Shown piece after piece: positions 1-11,288 of a stretch of 64,000 bases of DNA (positions within the stretch are counted from its first letter, which is position 1; each line of letters starts with the position of its first letter). The stretch lies in NCBI GenBank assembly GCA_026874595.1, contig CM049311.1, positions 56,177,953 to 56,241,952 of the forward strand. Reading direction: 5' to 3'. This stretch comes from Sipunculus nudus (taxonomy: Eukaryota > Annelida > Sipuncula > Golfingiida > Sipunculidae). Position numbers and translations under genes: made by a program. The notes under the pieces are model-generated. The model saw only the letters and a program-made list of their open reading frames with translations, was not told where the DNA came from and did not search any database.

Positions 1-175
1 TTCACATTAAATACTAAATAGATATATACTTTACGTACAAATAAAAACATACTATCAGTAGTCCTGTAATTTCACATAAAATACTTAATAGGTATATATT
101 TTACATACATAAAAAACATCAGTATTCCTATAATTATTACACATAAAATACTAAATAGGTATATCTTTTAAGAAT
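1..175. repeat. Tandem repeat, about 70 bp unit, at left edge
   Basis: Two and a half copies of an AT-rich unit of about 70 bp are visible, each with the words CACATAAAATACT, AATAGGTATAT and TTTTA followed by a CCTATAAT-like tail. Copies start near 1, 70 and 139 and differ by scattered substitutions. The array reaches the window edge, so its full size is unknown. It lies just 3' of a LINE fragment on the - strand and may be its 3' tail or a separate satellite. Confidence 0.7.
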
Positions 176-272
176 AATAATACTAGTTATTATTAAAAGA
201 AACCACACAGTGTTGTGTATAACATTTAAAACCTATACTCAAGATAGTAAGACCTACAAAATGAAAATGTTT

Positions 273-506
273 TCAATCTACCTTAAAAATATCAATAGTT
301 GCACTATTTTTTACAAATACTGGGATATTATTCCAGAGTTTTGGCCCTGCATATCGAAATGATGATTTTTTCACTTGCTCTAAGTTAGCCTTCAGTACTG
401 GCAGCTTTTTATTATTCTGTGATCTGAGTGACCAATCATATATATTGGCCACCTTTCTTTTTAACACATTTACACTAATTACTAGTGGTCGAAACTGGTT
501 GTAAAG
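273..506 (-). pseudogene. C-terminal tail of a non-LTR reverse transcriptase (LINE remnant)
   Basis: The - strand reading frame from 506 to 273 has the signature found at the extreme C-terminus of many non-LTR retrotransposon polymerases: an N-x-F-R-P-L segment, a basic stretch, then SFRYAGPKLWNNIP followed by a short helix ending in IDIFK. Known LINE tails of the Jockey, CR1 and RTE type end in the same way (G-x-K-L-W-N-x-L-P...FK). The frame is closed by a stop immediately upstream (507-509) and no reverse transcriptase core (FADD box) is seen beyond it. This is therefore a 5'-truncated dead copy of about 77 codons. The clade cannot be fixed from so short a tail. Confidence 0.7.
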
Positions 507-932
507 TCAGGTTTGATGATTTAAAGAAAGCAAACGAACGATGATCTATAAGGAATCGATTGTTTTTTTTAATTTCTGTTTTACCGTGAATTAGCTTTAT
601 AAAATGATACCTAAAAAATAGAGTTCAGTCTGACGTGTACATCATGCTAGAAGGTCACGGTCATGGCCAAATTTTTCACACTGCATAGGGTTCAGTTTCA
701 AAGCTGTTCGCTAGTTTGTGTCTCTTCTTTCTTACTTCTCTAACTTGATCAGAAATAATTTTTTTCGCAAATGACTTCTTTGCACGTATGCATATATAAT
801 CGTTTGTGATCGATTATACAAAATACACCAATTTAATCGAATATGAAAGGAAACGACCAATTATCGATAAATAGACACACCACTGCTATTAAAAAATCAT
901 GAGGCGGCCTCTGGACTCTTTTTCCCATCTCT

Positions 933-935
<3 letters not shown>

Positions 936-1003
<68 letters not shown>
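936..1003. repeat. TA microsatellite
   Basis: An uninterrupted TA dinucleotide run of about 68 bp. Confidence 0.97.
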
Positions 1004-1006
<3 letters not shown>

Positions 1007-3521
1007 TCACGCCCGCTTATTGACATATTAGTGGTGCATGCATAAATTATAATAATAACCGGGATGTGATATTATCCGGGCTTCATCATCAATGTCCTTT
1101 AGAGTTATAGAAGCGTTATGTCTCAAATGATATTAAATAATTCGTCAATAAACAGGAAACAAAAACGTTTATGATAATTTTTTATTGCACAACGGCATAT
1201 CAAAGTACGCGTGGTGACGGAGAGTGACTCGCATATATCACTGCACTTGCCTGCCGTACACAGTTTGGAGATGCGATCGTTTGATACGCCTGACCGATTA
1301 CAGGCTCTTTGCCTCGTTGATCGCCGTGTCGGCGTTTGATGTGATATCAACTGCGAACTGGTATCACTGTCAATGGTTCCAAGCATGACAATACACGGGA
1401 TTATGTCAATATTCCATGATATTAAACGGTCAGATTTACCATTGTTGATATAGGAAATGGTTTGGGTTTTCAGATTTATGTGACAATAAACGGGATTTTC
1501 TATTAACCGATATGACACAAAGTGGGCTTGACTGTACAAATATTGTATGTTTACCCAGACAATCCAGGTACACAGAACTTATCCTCTAAGTTTTGGGTTT
1601 TATATTTTACCCGAATGACGTTTGTGGATGTATTTCGCTAAGACGAAATGGAAACCATTCTAATGCCATTATTGGTGCTCGGAGGGTGAGTACACTACAG
1701 AAGATATAAACCTATATAAATGATACAGATTTTGATCTTACAGCAGGCAATAGGACACTAAATGGTCCCCGGGAGTCAGGTTTCTAGAGTTGTAGCCTTC
1801 ATATGTCCGTTCTGCTATAAGTCATTATGAAGTTTGGTTAATTCGTGGGATGCGAAAAATATTCTGGTACCTTCTACAGCACTTATAACAAAAACTACCC
1901 CTTATGGAGCTTTTAGGCTGTAATCACTGAAACCATATGTCATCTACGCTATGATTTGAATGAAAATCCCCCGCTGCAAGGTCTCCTACAATTCCGGCTC
2001 CGGTGAATTTATTGGTCTTTAATTCCTTTTGCTGCCCTCAGAATCTAAATGACCTTCCGAATAACAAAGTTTATCAGTATACCTAACATTATTTTTCTTT
2101 AATGCCCTGCAAAGCGACGTCATACTACTCGCACATTCCTTATGATGTAGGGTATAAATATTTGCTTTATTAGCTGGATCACTGTGGCCCAAATGGGTTC
2201 CAGCGGGAGTGTCTTCATTTTATAACCATAACCCCCATTCTCAAGTGCCTCAATATATCTATGAAAGCATTTAATAAATTACTTTAACTAACGGCTAACT
2301 CAAGTATTTTTTAGGTCACTGCATATCTTATGTGTTTCACAACAATAAATAAAATATGAGGATTTATTTCTAGAATCATGGAAAAAACATTTAAGAAAAC
2401 TGCCCGTATCTCGGATGATATCTTTATCACATGTGGGACTAGTCAAGTGTTTGAAATGGTTGCTTGCAGACATTAAAGCACACAATGTAAATCGAACATT
2501 GTAAGGTAACGACCAACTGACTTATTCTGATATGTGTTATTTTTGTTATTTGCTGTAACAATCATATCAGCTCAGAATAATCCTGATCAGATTATGAACA
2601 TAAGTGGAAAACTGTAGTGATATCATTAAAGGTTCTCATCGTTTCTCTCCATGTTAGTTGGTGACATAAATATACATCATAAGATGGCAGACCTCGGGGG
2701 GGGGGGTAGAACGTTCGCTTAAAGTAATACTGATATCAGCAGTATGCACTTATATTTAGATATTCATAGACTCCTTTATGCACAAAAAACGATTAACATT
2801 ATATTAAAACATAAAAGATCTTCAGTTTTCCTCGAATATGGAAAAAAATACTCTGGTATGTTGAAGTCTCTGACCCTATTTGACGTGACGGCCTTTCCAC
2901 TTAATTACAATATCCCGCGCCCATGTTCAAGGCCACATATGACACATGGTCCATGAAATCGATCTCAGCGCCGAGAGAGATAACTCTCCTTCCAACGGGC
3001 AGTTTACATGGTAATTTGGCATCTTTGTAACGGTGAATCAGTTGAATAACTCCGACAATACCATGCTCAATGAAGTTAGATTGGGATAATATAGATTGGA
3101 GTGTCAACGTTAACTGCAGCTGCTTTCAGGATATTCCTTAAAAGCTCTGTCCCAAACACGATAATACAAAACGACGGAGAGGCAGTGGGTGATGTATTAA
3201 GAACAGAAATAAAGAGTCCAGGTAACAGCGGATCGACAAATGGACAGGACGTACACATAAGGTTTCACATATCGTTTATGTGACAATGTTCGTGAACTTT
3301 TTTTCCGTTCACATGTTACCATTGCCTGATTTGATTATTTGATTATTCTTTGAGTGTTAGTAGGAGATTATCATTTTGAGACGGTAAATGCTGCTGTAGA
3401 CCCTTGACGTAGAATTTTGAAATGTTCAGCCTCTTGGGTTATTTTCGAGGTCTGTTGCGGTGTGCATACGACGACCTATGACTGTATCACAATACCCGAA
3501 CAATTTGTAATACTTTCTGGT

Positions 3522-3540
3522 ATTCTGAGGTCCTCAGAAT
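3522..3540. repeat. Perfect palindrome with 9 bp arms
   Basis: ATTCTGAGG, one T, then CCTCAGAAT. A short perfect inverted repeat in otherwise unremarkable sequence. No function is implied. Confidence 0.6.
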
Positions 3541-4554
3541 TGAAGAAATTGTCTACAATAGTCCCACGATAACCTTATCTTTAACTCCGACGAATGTTCC
3601 GCAATCCTACGTCCTTTTTATGACTATCCCAAGTAAATCATGCATACGACACTCTCAATCGTGAAAATCTTGTATGCTCGATCCCCTGGCTATACACACT
3701 GAACTGGCTTGCTACCTTTGCTGTCGTTGGGTTAGTGTGCGAAAGTCTGCAGAAACCGAGCATCCAGGACTGTCACGTGACTACTTCATTGTCCTACGAC
3801 AGTCGTGGAGTTCTCACGAGACTTCCATTGGAATTGTACATCGACACTCTTAACCTATTTTCCCGCGTCAGATGTAAAGCACATATAGTTATTGTTACAT
3901 ATGTCTGTTTTATTGTGAGCTGTTGACATGACTCTTTTATTGTGCGCTGTTGACATTCTGATTCGTGTTTGGCTCAAGCCCTGGCGTTGCTATGCTACAA
4001 CTTTCCTTGTTCTAGCTGGCCGGGTGCGGCCCACGTGTAAACACAGCGGTAATGCTAGTCTGGGGCTTTCTCGCCTCGCCTGGTCACGACTACGGGATCT
4101 GTTAAATAAGGTTCCGTAACATTATATACCATAAACTTTCAAGCCCGTCTACAAAAACCCACATCAATCCCGTCTGTCGAAGCCCCGCATTTAAAGCATA
4201 CGACAAAAATTAAGTCGTAGGTTGCTTGGAAAGGGCCGTTGGAGGGTGTCCCTGCACAGGACATTAGTTCGACGGCTGTCAAATGAGCGCTCGGAGCTAT
4301 GAGCTTACGCCCTGTAACACGACTTCATTTTGGCTATATAATTTCAAATAACTTGCAAGTCGTAAAAAAACGGCTGAATCTTACTGAGCAGGAAACCTTT
4401 GACTGTCAATATGAGTCAAACGATGTTTCAACAGTTTAAGATTTATAATTTTTAATAAGTGTTGAATTGTTAATAAAAGGTTATACCTCCTGACGCTACA
4501 TTGTAGTAAGTGAACGTGTAACGTTTGACTCATTTCCGGTTATTACTCTCCTAT

Positions 4555-4706
4555 AGCCTCGGTCACAACCCGCTGCGGTCACCGCAAACCGTAGAGTACC
4601 GTGCGGTTTTGGTGACCGCAGGAATACTTAAGCCTCGGTCACAACCCGCTGCGGTCACCGCACACCGTAGATCACCGTTCAGTTTTTGAAACCACAGGAA
4701 TACTTA
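4555..4706. repeat. Tandem duplication (2 x 76 bp) of the left terminal repeat, with internal hairpin
   Basis: Copies at 4555-4630 and 4631-4706 both begin AGCCTCGGTCACAACCCG and end GGAATACTTA. The first copy contains TGCGGTCACC and, 26 bases later, GGTGACCGCA, a perfect 10 bp stem. In the second copy the right arm has decayed. The element thus has two nested left ends and one right end. Confidence 0.9.
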
Positions 4707-5106
4707 TGCGGCCGACGTGCGGAACGGCAAGGTGTCTTCCTTATTCTCACGGCCATCGCACGGTACATTAAGCTAACCCTGCGGACGCCGCAAGCTAACC
4801 TTGCGGAAGCCGCAAAGACTCCTTACGACAGCCGCAGGTGCACCGTACGTCTCTCGGGTAGCCGAGTAGGCGTTAAAAATCGCACGGGCATCCTACGACA
4901 TCCATACGTCTATTGTACGGTGCCCGTACGGAGTCCGTAGGTGGCTGCCTGACGCATGGCCGCCGCATCAACTTATGTCAGTTACGTACGGTCGTTGCAG
5001 AGACCCCGCGGCCTCTGAAAAAACGCACGGTTGCCGTGCATCTACCGCACGGAATAGCCCAACACCTTCGCCGTACGGCGACCGTATCCCGGTTGTGACC
5101 GAGGCT
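4555..5106. mobile_element. Harbinger-like inverted-repeat element (MITE), 552 bp
   Basis: The left end AGCCTCGGTCACAACC is matched in inverse orientation by the right end at 5090-5106. The outer flanks both read TAT (4552-4554 and 5107-5109), fitting a 3 bp target duplication. The interior is GC-rich and CpG-rich, full of CCGTACGG and CCGCACGG words, unlike the AT-rich flanks. It encodes no transposase, so it is non-autonomous. A diverged relative with the same end sequence lies at 60307-60913 with TTA on both sides. A 3 bp T/A-rich duplication is typical of PIF/Harbinger elements, which is why that superfamily is proposed. The assignment is tentative. Confidence 0.7.
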
Positions 5107-5185
5107 TATCAGCTACGTTATTCCGGATATAGGTATTAGATTAGGTAGATTCTATAAAGTCATTATAATATAATTTTTGTATACT

Positions 5186-5316
5186 ATATAGAACAACAGG
5201 GGATGGGGACACATATTAGCTCAGTGGTAGAGCATACGACCGGCATTCGGAAAGGGGATGGGTTCGATTCCGTTCCGGGGTAATCCGACCTTTATCTGTG
5301 TATTCTTGTTCTATAT
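5186..5316 (+). mobile_element. tRNA-derived SINE-like sequence or tRNA pseudogene
   Basis: From about 5208 the sequence has a good pol III A box (TTAGCTCAGTGGTAGAGC) and a B box (GGGTTCGATTCC) at tRNA spacing. The D arm GCTC/GAGC pairs perfectly. The anticodon stem has one mismatch, position 33 is C instead of T, the T stem has two mismatches and no acceptor stem forms. It is therefore not a functional tRNA. The apparent anticodon GGC suggests an alanine ancestor, weakly. It is bracketed by an exact 11 bp inverted repeat, ATATAGAACAA (5186-5196) and TTGTTCTATAT (5306-5316). No clear 3' tail of a complete SINE is seen. Confidence 0.6.
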
Positions 5317-7855
5317 CTCTGTATGGCTATTCGTACATCTTTGTTTACTATTTGACGAAGCTGTTGTAAACCAGCGCTGGGATATGTTGATAATAATGAC
5401 GTGTCAGTTTGTTTAAATCAATTTGGCCTGAATGCCTTGTTGGTTGTCATTTACAATTATAGTCACATGATAATGAACAAGCTTGATCAATGTATTGAGA
5501 AATGTTTCTGTAACCAATATATATTAATACTTAAAAAAGGATGCTTTTAAAATTACAATATAGTCTCACAGAGAACTCATATGTTATTTGATTTTAAATA
5601 CTAGAAATTACTAGAAATTCACTAGAGAAAGTCACTAGAAATAAGTGACAGATACTTTATTTATTAATTTGATAAACGTCATTTTAATTATATTTATAAG
5701 CAAACAAAACGTCAGTTTCAAGAAATATTACATCACAGCTATATCATAACGATCCACACTGACAGTCCAGTCACCACCATCGGAGCTTCAAATAAGGCGC
5801 CATAAACAGGTTTTAACAAGCTCTCTCTAACGACCACTTTCACAATACTGTGACAGACGTGTCGGACATGCTTATAGTGACGCGGATAGTGGTGAGCCCT
5901 GTGACCCGGAACAAGTGGATTGAGTTTGATCTGCTTTGTCTAGTCAGTATCCGTACTCCCCACATCAAACTCACAATCAGACTCACGTGTCACGTTATTA
6001 CACTAAGAACCATTATATCTTGAACAAGTCGTTAGAGTTTGATCCATTTCCTCGTATATTCCACTCTACTGGAAATAAACGTGTCAGTTATTGGGTCCGT
6101 GTGAGTTGAACCTGATCTTTGATGACTGGGTATGAAATTGCTTTCACACCAAACTATGTGGGAATCTTTCGAATGAGGCCAATAGAATGTTCATTATCCC
6201 ACCACAGATAATGATATACACAAAAAGATTGAAATATATGTACGTTTTGCGTCATAAAAATCACACTGTTAATTCATCATTGAGGAAAAGGCATATTTAT
6301 TCGCAGGAGAAATAGGAGATTATTGGTTCAATTAAGGTCTTCCATTACACAGTGTAAATTAAGAAATCTTTATTTTGATATGGGATGAAAGACTGCCTGG
6401 TAATTAGAACTCCAAAACGTTCTTTCAACATGTTAATTAAAACTTTCAGAAGATTTTTTTTATATATTGCATTAATATCAGGCAGACAATTGACAACTGC
6501 TTATTAATTATAATCATTTAATTATATCGCATCCATTATAACACCTGTATCGTGTTCCAGCTGTTTATCATTCGTATATTCTTATCACTCTGGTTTACTT
6601 GATAAATTACCAGAACACCAAGAAATAAATGAATAAGTGATGCGTATCGGTTTAAATCAAAATAAAAATTCAAATAATTTATAGTATATAAACTAAATGA
6701 CTCATTGGTTTTATTGGCATTTACTTTGCTTTTAATTTTAGTCGGATAAATACAAATTATGTTTTCTTTTCCATAATCTTGGGTAACTTATCATGATCCT
6801 TTTCAGTAGGTTTATGTGATAATCATTCATTACGGCTACGTCATTATATTCGTTAACATATGCACATGAATGTTATTCAATTGTTGCCTGTGTTGCGGTC
6901 GGTTGAAATGTATATTTGGTTAACTTCCAGACATTTCAACTAATGAAATGTTCAACGAATTCTAAGAGAGAAAAAATAGTGTTGGGGAGATGTCACCTTG
7001 GTTCGACATTACCTGTCCGTCACATTAATCTTGTCGGTGGGCGAACCCTTTAGAGATAGTCACAGCCCAGTCAGAACTAATGATGACATACCTTGCAAGT
7101 CGCTGACCTGCGTGTCCGTTTTCTGTTCTTTTGTCTGATCTTCGTGGATCCTGTCAGGTTACGAGACACATGTTTGTGTAGATTCCTTGAGCCTACATGC
7201 CAGTTTGACACCGAGGTTGTTTGTACATTATCTGCGTGACTTTTACGTGATCCATGGTGCTCCCGTGGTCAGATAGTACTTGTCCGGCGCCGCTATCTGA
7301 TAAAACCAATCCGGCGTGAGCATCACAAAAATTTGCGATCTGTTTATGATATCACCCTGAGCTCCTTTATCTTCATAAGTATGACGTTTATGAGTTATAT
7401 TCGGCACCCGGTATTGGTTCGCCTGTGATGATTAAAGGCGGGGTTGTTTTGTCAGACTCGCCCCGTCCACTTGTCGCAGGTCCCCAGCGGCAGAAGGCGA
7501 CACTCCTGACCCGAGAATCGTCAGTCAGATGAGACGCTCGATGGCATCAAACATAAAATAAACTCTTAAATGAAATGTCATACCACCTACAGAGCAGATA
7601 AGATGCTTTAAAGGGTTACCACATCTTAAGACGTCTTTGTTACATCGTCAGAAATGCCTGCGTATCTGTATCTTTATTGCATTATGTCTTTTTTCGTTCT
7701 ATTTTTTAGCTTTCTTTCTTTCATTCTTTCTTCGTGACATTCTTTTTGTCTACGTGTCGTTCTCTATTGGTTTGGAGCTTTTATTATTGCCTCGGGTGTA
7801 CTTTGTGTTCTTTCCTTCCAGGCCGGTCTGAAATCCTTAAAATAAAGGTTGTGGC
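5317..7855. other. Intergenic DNA, AT-rich then a GC-richer block
   Basis: No gene is recognised. From 5317 to about 6980 the sequence is AT-rich and featureless apart from short repeated words (CTAGAAATTACTAGAAATTCACTAG near 5600, in pieces). From about 6985 to 7560 the composition shifts to balanced GC with several TGACG-type and GATA-type words, which could mark a regulatory element. From 7636 to 7830 a T-rich pyrimidine stretch follows. Confidence 0.4.
7269..7300. promoter_or_regulatory. Paired inverted GATA-type sites
   Basis: TCAGATAG at 7269-7276 and CTATCTGA at 7293-7300 form a perfect 8 bp inverted repeat around a GC-rich 16 bp spacer, followed directly by TAA, giving CTATCTGATAA. 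GATA factors bind WGATAR. Whether this is a site is inference. Confidence 0.25.
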
Positions 7856-7856
7856 G

Positions 7857-7907
7857 GCTTAAAAAAAAAGGGGGGGGGGGGTCCGGACCTCCTGGATCCG
7901 CTTCTGC
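7857..7907. repeat. Right-end fragment of a GGATCC-type MITE
   Basis: A poly-A/poly-G run followed by TCCTGGATCCGCTTCTG, resembling the CCCCCTGGATCCGCC end of the complete element at 39922-40100. Similar remnants recur at 27590, 51245, 61478 and 62888. Confidence 0.5.
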
Positions 7908-8029
7908 ATATCCAAGAACAAATATTACAGCGATCAGGAGCTTTTTCCCCCGGAACAGTCTCTCTTACGATTTTTAAATCAATTGTTAGAGACGGGGTTA
8001 AATGTTCCAGGTTTAACACTTTTAGTTTA

Positions 8030-8051
8030 TATATATATATATATATATTTA
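8030..8051. repeat. TA microsatellite
   Basis: Short TA run with one T interruption. Confidence 0.9.
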
Positions 8052-11000
8052 TATTTCTCATTTTGAAATTTTAAAAGTTTGTGTTCTTCATGGACACGCT
8101 GAAAAATAGGGCTGTCAAATGGACAACTTAGGGTAACCAAACCTTAAACAACAAGCTGGGTTGTGAAAATATCTCTGACAACCTTGCAGGGATGTCAAAA
8201 GGACTGTCAAGGCACACATCTTGAGTACTGATGGTTCTGTCACGGTCATCTTCCTTGCCTGTCACAAATAATTTATTTACACTATTATATGTTTGTGCCT
8301 CTCCCTTTCTCTCTCCCTGCGTTAAGCTGCAATTACCGTCACTTGAATTTAGTTTTAAAAAGTTTGTCACCTTAAACGGATAAGCCTATTGGTACATGCG
8401 TTTATACGCAGGTTTCAGTCACCTTACGTCCCATTTTTCACGAAGCGCATGCTTTCCCATAGCATTATGTTTAGCTTGAAAAAGAATGTTGTCAGCTTCC
8501 TTTGATTCTCTAGATTTTCTTGTCAGAGATCATCATATCCGAACCTCAAAATCAGCTTCCGAAGAAGGAGGAATGTCTCCGTCGGTTTGGGAGGCAATCG
8601 ACAATCTAGTGTATCAAAACAATTTACCTATTCACGAAATTCGATTGTCACTCTGAAGGCATATGGCAATCAGGGTACTCAAGGGCTGCAGATCTGTTAA
8701 GGAGCATGTATCAACATTGTTTCCGTTTTCCCTATGTTTTACAAACTGCTGGTTTAGGATCCCTTTGTATGTACATATTCTTATAGCAAAAATGTGCTGT
8801 ACATGTTGGAAAATATGGGTTCTTCGATACTGGTTGGTTTTATTAAAATTGACAAATATTTTAATGAACTGTATATATTTGTCAAAAAATTAATTTACTC
8901 CAGTATACCTATAACAGCCACAGGATATTTAGGTTTTGAATGTACTAAAATATTTTTTTTAATGTTCAACTATAAAATACTTCACATTAAAGATAGGCAC
9001 AAAGTAAAAAATACCCATTTTGGAAAACCTGATAACAAGTCCATATAGTGAAAATAAAACGTTTTGAACAGAAAAATATCAGAAATAGCTATTTAAAGTT
9101 AAAATATATAAAATTAGTCATTTGTTTTTGCAAATTCAGTTTTTGGAATTCTTTATGTTTTTACATACAAAATTTTTGAAAATATATTTTGCTTTCAGAA
9201 TATGTACCTGTCAAGAGGTCGCAGGGCAACAGTTTAGCGAAAAACTGAAACAAGGTGTAGACAGACTCCTTGCACAGTTCTGTGACTTTAAACCAGAAAC
9301 TCTGTCGATGACGGTTATGATGAATACAAAAGATATATTTATTCTTAAACTGTTATCAGTTATAACAAAGCTTCTGTTGGGTGCCATATTTCATTGCTCC
9401 TTGAACCAGAATGTTGTAACGTCAAACACAACCGCCTGACTGTTGGGAGACAGGAGGGAGGGAAAGAGGTGCACAATCATATTCTTACAACCTTACCAGG
9501 ATCAAACTTTGACACGTAATAGGGTTGTCATATTTGAGATATCTAGGATATATATTTTCAGTGAATGTCCCATGCCTATCCTATGAAACTTGGTGGATCT
9601 CTCAACCTGCATGGTCAGGAGATTTATTCCTCTAACGTTGCTTGGACATGCAGTCTAAAGCTAATAAAAAACGATGGACTTCAGTTACGTTGAACTTGGA
9701 CAATCAACTACCTTCTTTGCTATATGCATTTCTGCTGGCCCGCTCAGCAGACAAACATTAAATGCGGAAAAAAGTCCTTTGATAATAAAAAAAACCTAAA
9801 ACACAGGATTTCTCACCACCTATTTGTCATCCCCGACTCATATTCATGGTGCGTTCTAACCATGCATGCATTTTCCACTGCAGGATTAACATATTACCCC
9901 TTACTTGCACGAGTAAATATGTTGTGTTCACATGACTGATTATTTCCCTTATTTTCCAACGTACGAAAAATCATATCAGGAATACCAAATGTCACTCAGG
10001 CCATTAACTCTGGTTAAACCCTCACAAGTATAATCCACTATGGACCTGCTACCTGAAACAATGTCACTCTTATCACTGCGCATCACTTGGACAAATGTAT
10101 AATTAACTTAGGCTATAGCAGGGCCGAAAAATAATGTTATCTATATCATGATGGACAGTGTTGACACTCAGCAGTGGTCACGCAATAAATAATGTGTGCA
10201 GAGCCTCGGAAATGCCTCTTTTTATTGTCTCCATTATCGAAATCTCGGAACGATGTCAAGTCTGTCCTAAGGGGGGTCATTAACCACATTTTCGAATAAT
10301 GCTGAGAAATCCGACATTGTTTTGAGGAGCTATCGCAGCACATTCTAAGAGAAATCACCCTAGTGTATACAGTGGGTTCACTGGCAGCGCCATATATCGC
10401 CTTTGTAATGAAAATAATTTTCTTAAATGGCAAAATATTAAACGGTTAATATGGTAGAATATAATAATTAAAGGATATGACTTTCTTAATACAGTGTGGT
10501 AAGACCTAGTGACTATGATCAAACCTCATTTTTCCTATATTAAATTAAACAGTTATATTAAAGATACCACTATGTGTAACTTAATTATATCTTCTGTTTT
10601 GTAAATATTCTTTAACATTTGCTTTAACATTTTTACATTTTACTGTAAGTTTTACATATTCAGCATTAACAAAAGTTTAAAACCTTCATTTCCCCAAAGG
10701 ACTGTTTTGAAAAAATCTGTGACACTAAAAATGATAGTGACAGCGGAACTTGGAATTTGATTCAGGTCGCTAAGGTTTGACAGGGAATCTACTACGAGCT
10801 GGCAGATGACGCACGTGCTGTGGTTTCAGGAAGCCAAGTGCCGCTTTTGTAACGGCTTTTTGTTATTAACGTCATGGCTGTTGACACCTCGCCACGCTGA
10901 TTGGTCTGTCCTTGACGGTAAAATATGATGTCCGTAAGCTGATAAACCTGCATTCACATGATGGAATGACAGTCGTTCAATTATTTCAAAGGTTGAGTTA

Positions 11001-11221
11001 GCCCATTTGTACGAAAAAATAAACTAGATTTTTTTTCATCATCGGCCAATTTTCTTTCAAACTGCTATATTGCCATATATTTTGTATTTCGGTGGTCAAT
11101 ATTTTTATTTAATGGGTATATGCGTCACATCGTTGGATCAAGAATTAGGAATCATGATTAAATCTGAGTTGTTTTTCCTGTCAATATCACAAATACTGGA
11201 CATTCAGTTATCTCTTTTCAG
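8052..11221. other. Intergenic DNA with two possible unassigned exons
   Basis: No gene is established. Two places look exon-like on the + strand. At 8528 a good acceptor (TTTTCTTGTCAG) precedes a stretch open in one frame to 8697, including a basic RRRRN segment and an S/T-rich part. At 9199 another good acceptor (TTTTGCTTTCAG) precedes a frame open to 9439 with a hydrophilic helix-like part (EVAGQQFSEKLKQG). Neither has a convincing donor and I recognise neither. They could be noncoding exons, decayed exons or chance. The rest is AT-rich and unremarkable. Confidence 0.25.
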
Positions 11222-11288
11222 ATGCGTCGCCATGGAGATTGGGAATCTTGGTTTTTATACGCAGCTTGGGCAATTCTCTTCAAAACAG
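11222..11288 (+). CDS. Candidate first coding exon: signal peptide of the CUB protein
   Basis: A strong acceptor (TTATCTCTTTTCAG, ending 11221) is followed directly by ATG and 22 codons, MRRHGDWESWFLYAAWAILF then KT, plus one base, ending at CAG followed by GCAAGT. That donor is the near-perfect consensus of the minor GC-AG intron class. The exon ends in phase 1, which is the phase needed by the acceptor of the first CUB exon at 29190. Joined, it would give a signal peptide (charged start, hydrophobic core WFLYAAWAILF) ending a few residues before the first CUB cysteine. The intron would be 17.9 kb. Against it: it is short, the donor is GC, and a competing start exists at 29132. Seen: signals, phase and hydrophobicity. 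Inferred: membership in the gene. Confidence 0.35.

Larger units (their letters stand above)
510..4554. other. Intergenic DNA with no supported gene
   Basis: No gene is recognised. The stretch holds a TA tract (936-1003), a run of G (2697-2707) and short related words near 1142, 1384 and 1483 (CAATAAACGGG-like) that hint at an old repeat. Two adjoining - strand frames at 3258-3076 and 3107-2901 look mildly coding but end in stops and have no recognised family. From about 3460 to 4270 the sequence is richer in CG and in words such as CTACGAC and CGTAGG, also seen in the element at 60307-60913, so an old relative of it may lie here. Confidence 0.5.

Noticed and set aside
1123-1539. 138-codon - strand open frame
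   Set aside because: Low-complexity, no family signature, no splice or promoter context. It probably overlaps an old noncoding repeat with CAATAAACGGG words.
5208-5281. Functional tRNA gene
   Set aside because: The acceptor stem does not pair, the T stem has two mismatches and position 33 is not T.
7637-7831. Hydrophobic open frame resembling a signal peptide
   Set aside because: It starts at TTG, not ATG, and its hydrophobicity comes from a T-rich pyrimidine stretch.
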